The notes under the pieces are model-generated. The model was not told where the DNA came from and did not search any database. It worked only from the letters and a program-made list of their open reading frames with translations. Positions 59,726-64,000 of a DNA stretch of 64,000 nucleotides are shown here, piece after piece. Source of the stretch: an uncultured Clostridia bacterium (lineage in GTDB: Bacteria > Bacillota > Clostridia > TANB77 > CAG-508); NCBI GenBank assembly GCA_934153805.1, contig CAKPFO010000006.1:1-64000 (forward strand), written 5' to 3'. The stretch's first letter is position 1, and every line of letters starts with the position of its first letter. The translations under genes were made by a program, and so were the position numbers.

Positions 59726-60817
59726 TTACTTATTCTCCTCTATCTTTTCTTCTACAAACTTTCTTATTTTCTCTTGAAATACACTTTCATCAAACTCTAA
59801 TGCGTGTTTTCTTATTTCTTGTTTATCAAACTTCATACTTTCAAATTTAGTAATTGCATCTTTTAAGCTTTCTGCCGTTTGTTCTTTAAAGAATACTCCT
59901 GTCTTTCCATCTATTACAGAATCTAATACTCCACCTTTTCCATATGCAATTACTGGTCTTCCGCATGCTTGTGCTTCAACTGGCACTATTCCAAAATCTT
60001 CCTCACCTGGGAATAACAAAGCCTTGCATTCTGACATATATTTTTTTACAACATCATCTGGCTGTCTTCCTAAAAAAATTATATTTTCATATTTTCCAGC
60101 TATTCTTTCTAGGTTTTCCCTTTCTGGTCCATCACCTGCTACTACTAATTTCTTTCCAAGTTCTTTGCATGCTTGTACAGCCAAATCAAATCTTTTATAC
60201 CCTACTAGCCTTGAAAGTACAAAATAGTAGTCTCCATCAGTTTCTGATATGTCAAATAAGTTACATCTTACAGGTGGATTTATAACAATAGAATCTCTTT
60301 TATAGTGTTTTTTTATTCTTTTTTGCACTTCTGTAGAATTAGCTATAAAATAGTCTACTCTACTGCTTGAAGCTAAATCCCATATTCTCATATAGTGTAG
60401 TAATATTTCTACTAATTTTTTCTTTAATTTTCCCATTCCTTGTGTATATTCATCTCTTTTTTCCCATGCATATCTCATTGGAGTATGGCAATAACAAATG
60501 TGTATACTTCCTGGTTTTGTTAGTACTCCTTTTGCACATGAAGATGAACTACTTAATATTACTTCGTATTCATTTAAATTAAATTTTTCAAATGCCAATG
60601 GCATTTGTGGAAAATATTTTTTATGATTTGTAACCATCTTTTTCTTTTGTAAATAACTTGTTCTTACATCTATATTTTGTAATTCTTTATCCAACTTTTC
60701 AGGATTATAGAATGTTGTATATATTGGAGCTTCAGGATATACTCTTTTGAAGTTTATTACTACTTGTTCTGCTCCTCCCATATTTGTAAGCCAATCATGT
60801 ACTATTGCTATCTTCAT
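59726..60817 (-). CDS. GT4 family mannosyltransferase-like protein
   Basis: 363-aa GT-B protein resembling WbaZ/MtfB-type mannosyltransferases: MKIAIVHDWLTNMGGAEQVV, CYCHTPMRYAWEKRDEY, VDYFIANSTEVQKRIKKHY, YFVLSRLVGYKRFDLAVQA and FGIVPVEAQACGRPVIAYGK (E-x7-E in PGEEDFGIVPVE). The HTPMRY...W motif is typical of GDP-mannose users. Placed directly after ManC, which makes that donor. Confidence 0.88.
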   Translation of the reverse strand: MKIAIVHDWLTNMGGAEQVVINFKRVYPEAPIYTTFYNPEKLDKELQNIDVRTSYLQKKKMVTNHKKYFPQMPLAFEKFNLNEYEVILSSSSSCAKGVLTKPGSIHICYCHTPMRYAWEKRDEYTQGMGKLKKKLVEILLHYMRIWDLASSSRVDYFIANSTEVQKRIKKHYKRDSIVINPPVRCNLFDISETDGDYYFVLSRLVGYKRFDLAVQACKELGKKLVVAGDGPERENLERIAGKYENIIFLGRQPDDVVKKYMSECKALLFPGEEDFGIVPVEAQACGRPVIAYGKGGVLDSVIDGKTGVFFKEQTAESLKDAITKFESMKFDKQEIRKHALEFDESVFQEKIRKFVEEKIEENK

Positions 60818-60837
60818 ATTTTTCCCCTTTTCAAATT

Positions 60838-61890
60838 TTAAATAATATTTCTATAATTATGTGCTTCTGCAAGTCTATCTTTCTTACCTATAATAAGAAC
60901 TCCATTTGAGTCTATACAAAATAAATCTTCTACATCTAGCAAAACAACTTTCTTGTTTTCTGCATAAATTACATTGTTTTTTGAATTTTCTGTGTAGGTA
61001 TCTCCTATTGCTACATTTCCATTATCGTCATGTTCTATATATCTTTCTAAGCATTTCCATGTTCCTATATCATCCCAACCTAGTTCACTTGGTATGACAT
61101 ATATGTTTTTGCTTTTTTCCATTACAGCATAATCTATCGATATTGATTCGCAATTTTTATATGTTTCTCTTAATTCTTTCATATAATTTTGTTCATCAAT
61201 TTTTGGAAGATTTGATAATATTTTATATGTTTTTTCACAATTATTTTTTAACTCTTCTAACATATAGTCTACATTGAATATAAACATTCCAGCATTCCAT
61301 AAGTACTTTCCTTGCTTTAAATATTCCTTAGCAGTTTCCATATCTGGTTTTTCGACAAATTTTTCTACTTTAACTATTTCTTTATATTTCTTTTCGTTAT
61401 ATTTTATATAGCCATATCCTGTTTCTGGTCTTGTTGGTGTTATTCCTATTGTTATAATTGCTTCTTTATTTTGATTTGTTATATAGTCATTTGCTTTTTT
61501 TACAGTATATTTGAAATTATCTATATCTTTTACTATATGGTCTGAAGGTAATACTACTATGTTAGAATCTTTATACATTTGTTTTATATATAAAGATGCA
61601 AGTAGAATACAAGGAGCTGTGTTTCTTCCTGTTGGTTCAGTTATAATATTTTTTTCTGGTAATTCTGGCAATTGTTCTTTTACTAATTCTTTGTACATTT
61701 CTCCAGTTATTACAAAGATTTTATCCATTGTGGTAATTTTCAAAGAACGTGCTACAGTTAATTGTAGCATTGTTTCATTTCCTATTAATTTTAAAAATTG
61801 CTTTGGTTTTTCTTCTGTAGATTTAGGCCAGAATCTAGTTCCTTTTCCCCCTGCCATTATTAGCACACATAAATTGTTATCTTCTTTCAT
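60838..61890 (-). CDS. manC: Mannose-1-phosphate guanylyltransferase
   Basis: Makes GDP-mannose from GTP and mannose-1-phosphate. Pyrophosphorylase signature MAGGKGTRFWPKSTEEKPKQ, FLKL, then PTGRNTAPCILLASL, VVLPSDHIV, RPETGYGYIKYNEK, EKFVEKPDMETAKEYL, YLWNAGMFIF and ELGWDDIGTW. 350 aa: the single-domain form, with no fused phosphomannose isomerase. Starts one base after the sugar transferase stop (TAAGATG), with GAGGGAG inside that gene. Feeds the mannosyltransferase-like GTs and potentially GDP-fucose for the GT10. Confidence 0.94.
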   Translation of the reverse strand: MKEDNNLCVLIMAGGKGTRFWPKSTEEKPKQFLKLIGNETMLQLTVARSLKITTMDKIFVITGEMYKELVKEQLPELPEKNIITEPTGRNTAPCILLASLYIKQMYKDSNIVVLPSDHIVKDIDNFKYTVKKANDYITNQNKEAIITIGITPTRPETGYGYIKYNEKKYKEIVKVEKFVEKPDMETAKEYLKQGKYLWNAGMFIFNVDYMLEELKNNCEKTYKILSNLPKIDEQNYMKELRETYKNCESISIDYAVMEKSKNIYVIPSELGWDDIGTWKCLERYIEHDDNGNVAIGDTYTENSKNNVIYAENKKVVLLDVEDLFCIDSNGVLIIGKKDRLAEAHNYRNII

Positions 61891-61891
61891 C

Positions 61892-62590
61892 TTATTTGGC
61901 TCCCTCTTTTTTAAAGACTTTTAAAAATGTTCGTATAATTATTTTTACATCTAATATAGCTGTTCTTGTTGCTATGTAACCTCTGTCTATTTGCATTCGA
62001 TATTCAAATGTTGTTTCACTTCTTCCGTTTACTTGCCATAAGCCTGTTAACCCAGGTTTTACCTTTATAATATCATTATAATTTTCTCCCATATCTTCTA
62101 TCTCTCTTGGTAAATATGGGCGTGGTCCTACTAAGCTCATTTCTCCTCTTAATACATTTATAAATTGTGGAAATTCGTCGATACTTGTCTTTCTTATGAA
62201 TTTTCCTATAGCAGTTATTCTTGGATCATCTTTTAATTTTTTGTATTTTCTATACTCTTCTCTTGCTTCTTCGTTTTCTGCTAGATATTTACTTAATTTA
62301 TCATCTGCATCCACTACCATAGATCTATATTTGTATAATTTAAATAGTTTACCATTTTTCCCTATTCTTTCATGCACATAAAAAACTGGTCCGTTATCTT
62401 TTGCTATAATATTTGCAATCCAAATTGCTATTGTTAAAGGTACCAATATTATCATTCCAAATAAAGCACCTATTATATCTACACATCTTTTTAATATTTC
62501 ATATATTTTTAATCTAATACTCTTTATTTTTTCTTTATTATCTGATATCTCCATTGTATTTGCCTTTTCTGCGTTTGTTTCTATTTCCAT
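61892..62590 (-). CDS. Initiating sugar-phosphate transferase (WcaJ/PglC type)
   Basis: Transfers a sugar-1-phosphate to undecaprenyl phosphate, the first step of the repeat unit. One N-terminal membrane helix (VDIIGALFGMIILVPLTIAI) and the catalytic domain: GPVFYVHERIGKNGKLFKLY, KYRSMV, DPRITAIGKFIRKTSIDEFP, QFINVLRGEMSLVGPRPYLP, KPGLTGLWQVNGRS and DVKIIIRTFLKV. 232 aa from ATG 62590 (AAAGGGG eight bases upstream). First gene of the operon, with a consensus-like promoter upstream. Sugar (glucose, galactose or other) not determinable. Confidence 0.92.
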   Translation of the reverse strand: MEIETNAEKANTMEISDNKEKIKSIRLKIYEILKRCVDIIGALFGMIILVPLTIAIWIANIIAKDNGPVFYVHERIGKNGKLFKLYKYRSMVVDADDKLSKYLAENEEAREEYRKYKKLKDDPRITAIGKFIRKTSIDEFPQFINVLRGEMSLVGPRPYLPREIEDMGENYNDIIKVKPGLTGLWQVNGRSETTFEYRMQIDRGYIATRTAILDVKIIIRTFLKVFKKEGAK

Positions 62591-62641
62591 CACTATATCC
62601 CCTTTTTCATTTTTGTATAATGATTTTCTGTGTTTGTTGTT

Positions 62642-62670
62642 ATTGTATAATAACACAAAATAATAGTCAA
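62642..62670 (-). promoter_or_regulatory. Promoter of the polysaccharide operon
   Basis: Minus strand: TTGACT, 17-bp spacer, TACAAT, 52 bases before the sugar transferase ATG. With the terminator behind the LCP gene it makes the operon an independent unit. Confidence 0.7.
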
Positions 62671-62705
62671 GTAATAATGGAATTTTATTGTCGTTTTTTA
62701 CAAAA

Positions 62706-62755
62706 AAATAGAATAATAATTAATCATTTATTTTTAATTAATTATTATCCTATTT
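62706..62755 (-). terminator. Terminator after the LCP gene
   Basis: AAATAGAATAATAATTAAT (62706-62724) and ATTAATTATTATCCTATTT (62737-62755) pair over 19 bp with one mismatch. On the minus strand TTTTG follows. Confidence 0.75.
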
Positions 62756-62822
62756 AAATTTATTTTTTTCTATAATTTTATAATAAAACTGTAAATTTTT
62801 CTCACTAAATTTGTTTCAATCT

Positions 62823-63935
62823 TTACTCTTTGTATCCTGTTTTATTTACTATTTGATTACTTATTTGTTTTATATCATCTGGCACTTCATAATCTTGTTC
62901 ATCAAATGCTTTTTGGTGTAATTCTTTTACATTGCTTTCTAGAGTAACTGGCACTCCATACCATCTGTCTAATGTTATTCCTTGTGTTTTATATGGCCAT
63001 CCTATACTGTCTGTTATATTGTAGCTTAATAAATCTGGTATCATTGTAATAATGCTTGATGAAGATATATTAGTATATACTTTTGGCAATATTGTATCCA
63101 TTAATGAGTTTATTTCTCCTACACTCTTAGTTTTTAACTTTTTAAGCATTGCTTCTAATACGTCTCTCATACGCTCTGTTCTTTTATAATCTCCACCTGC
63201 TGTGTATCTAATTCTGGAATATGCTACAGCCTGGACACCATCTAGTTTTTGTTTTCCAGCTTTAGTTATATGAGATGATTTTATTCCTGTATTATCTGAT
63301 GTTCCGTCTATATAGTCATTAATATATTGTAATTCTGATTGTTCTATTGTCATTTCTATTCCGCCTAATGCATCTACAGCTTCTGCTACTAAATCGAAAT
63401 TAACTGTTACAAATTCTGTTATGTTTAAGTCTAAGTTTGTATTTAATGTTTTTATAGCAAGTGGCGCTTCTCCATAAGAGTATGCATGTGTTATTTTATC
63501 TAATCCGTGTCCATCTATTTGCACATATGTATCACGGTATACCGATATTAATTTTACATCTTTTGTTTTTTGATTGATACTTGCTATTATTATGCAGTCA
63601 CTTCTGTTTCCCTTTCCTAAATTGCTATCTCTACTGTCTACTCCAAATAGTGCTATGTTTCTATATCCAGTAAGTTCTTTGTTTACATTTAATTCATCTA
63701 CATTTATATCTACTTGTTGCATTTTATTTAACTTGCTTGATATATATGAGTATCCGCCTATTGCAACGCCTCCTATAATGATTATTAATATAAGTAATAT
63801 AATTCCTATAACTTTAAAGAATTTTCCAGCTTTGCTTTTCTTCTTTCTTGGTTTTTCTTGCATTTCTGGATTTTTTATGTTCCTTGTTCTTCTTTCTCTC
63901 TTTTCACTTTTCCCTGCCGAATGTTTTCCTGCCAT
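62823..63935 (-). CDS. LytR-CpsA-Psr family phosphotransferase
   Basis: Attaches lipid-linked glycopolymers to peptidoglycan. Basic N-terminus (MAGKHSAGKSEKRERRTRN), one membrane helix (FFKVIGIILLILIIIIGGVA) and the LCP domain: NIALFGVDSRDSNLGKGNRS, DCIIIASINQKTKDVKLISV, YRDTYVQIDGHGLDKITHAY, DALGGIEMTI, LDGVQAVAYSRIRYTAGGDY and KRTERMRDVLEAMLKKLK, with the catalytic Arg/Asp set. 370 aa. It lies immediately upstream of the polysaccharide operon in the same direction but has its own terminator. The probable substrate is the operon's polymer. Confidence 0.93.
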   Translation of the reverse strand: MAGKHSAGKSEKRERRTRNIKNPEMQEKPRKKKSKAGKFFKVIGIILLILIIIIGGVAIGGYSYISSKLNKMQQVDINVDELNVNKELTGYRNIALFGVDSRDSNLGKGNRSDCIIIASINQKTKDVKLISVYRDTYVQIDGHGLDKITHAYSYGEAPLAIKTLNTNLDLNITEFVTVNFDLVAEAVDALGGIEMTIEQSELQYINDYIDGTSDNTGIKSSHITKAGKQKLDGVQAVAYSRIRYTAGGDYKRTERMRDVLEAMLKKLKTKSVGEINSLMDTILPKVYTNISSSSIITMIPDLLSYNITDSIGWPYKTQGITLDRWYGVPVTLESNVKELHQKAFDEQDYEVPDDIKQISNQIVNKTGYKE

Positions 63936-64000
63936 TTTTTATCACATTCCTTTCTGTAATATACTTTTCATTTTTTGTTTTACTATTTTAGAACAAATTT

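Overview
The window is about 30% GC by eye and reads as the chromosome of a spore-forming, low-GC Firmicute (class Clostridia), most likely an uncultured gut-type lineage. The evidence is sporulation genes yabP and yabQ beside a divIC-type gene, AAGGAGG-type ribosome sites, class II aldolase, SmpB, LytR-CpsA-Psr and TupA-like proteins, and TGA used as a normal stop. The lineage name is inference. No rRNA, tRNA or CRISPR array was seen.

Layout. (1) 0-20 kb, almost all on the minus strand: rho (cut by the window edge), divIC-yabQ-yabP, prfB with its programmed frameshift, ttcA, tcdA, ftsH, an E2-like acyltransferase homologue, secA, an AI-2E permease, a cysteine-rich CBS protein, murD and a cytidylate kinase. 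(2) 20-32 kb: a RelE/ParE-type pair, a pilin-like protein with two LamG domains, a DUF4160-DUF2442 pair, cysE, and uvrA and uvrB, each broken by one inserted base. (3) 31-48 kb, mixed strands: a plus-strand set of mostly single genes with their own promoters and terminators (HNH/ParB-like protein, beta-CASP hydrolase, peroxiredoxin behind a hairpin, two-OB-fold ssDNA-binding protein, hypotheticals), interleaved with smpB, fba, a soluble ClpB-like AAA+ fused to an FtsH-type M41 peptidase (also frameshifted), two fused ABC/FtsX transporters and a HIRAN protein. (4) 48-64 kb: a minus-strand surface-polysaccharide operon running from an initiating sugar transferase and ManC through five GT4 glycosyltransferases, Wzy, two TupA-like ATP-grasp proteins, Wzx, a GT10 fucosyltransferase and an acyltransferase, with an LCP ligase-type gene just upstream.

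Most unusual items. First, a family of four dispersed 165-196 bp elements (16208, 19137, 27907, 31249). The cores are related, but the ~30-bp outer arms differ between copies while being complementary within each copy; three sit directly after the stop codon of a minus-strand gene, where a terminator is expected. Second, the AAA+/M41 fusion protease. Third, the paired uvrA/uvrB frameshifts, both an extra G after TTCC on the plus strand, which look like systematic sequence error or linked loss of nucleotide excision repair. Two further palindromic elements (13857-13996, 34647-34766) and several small genes with strong ribosome sites were also annotated.
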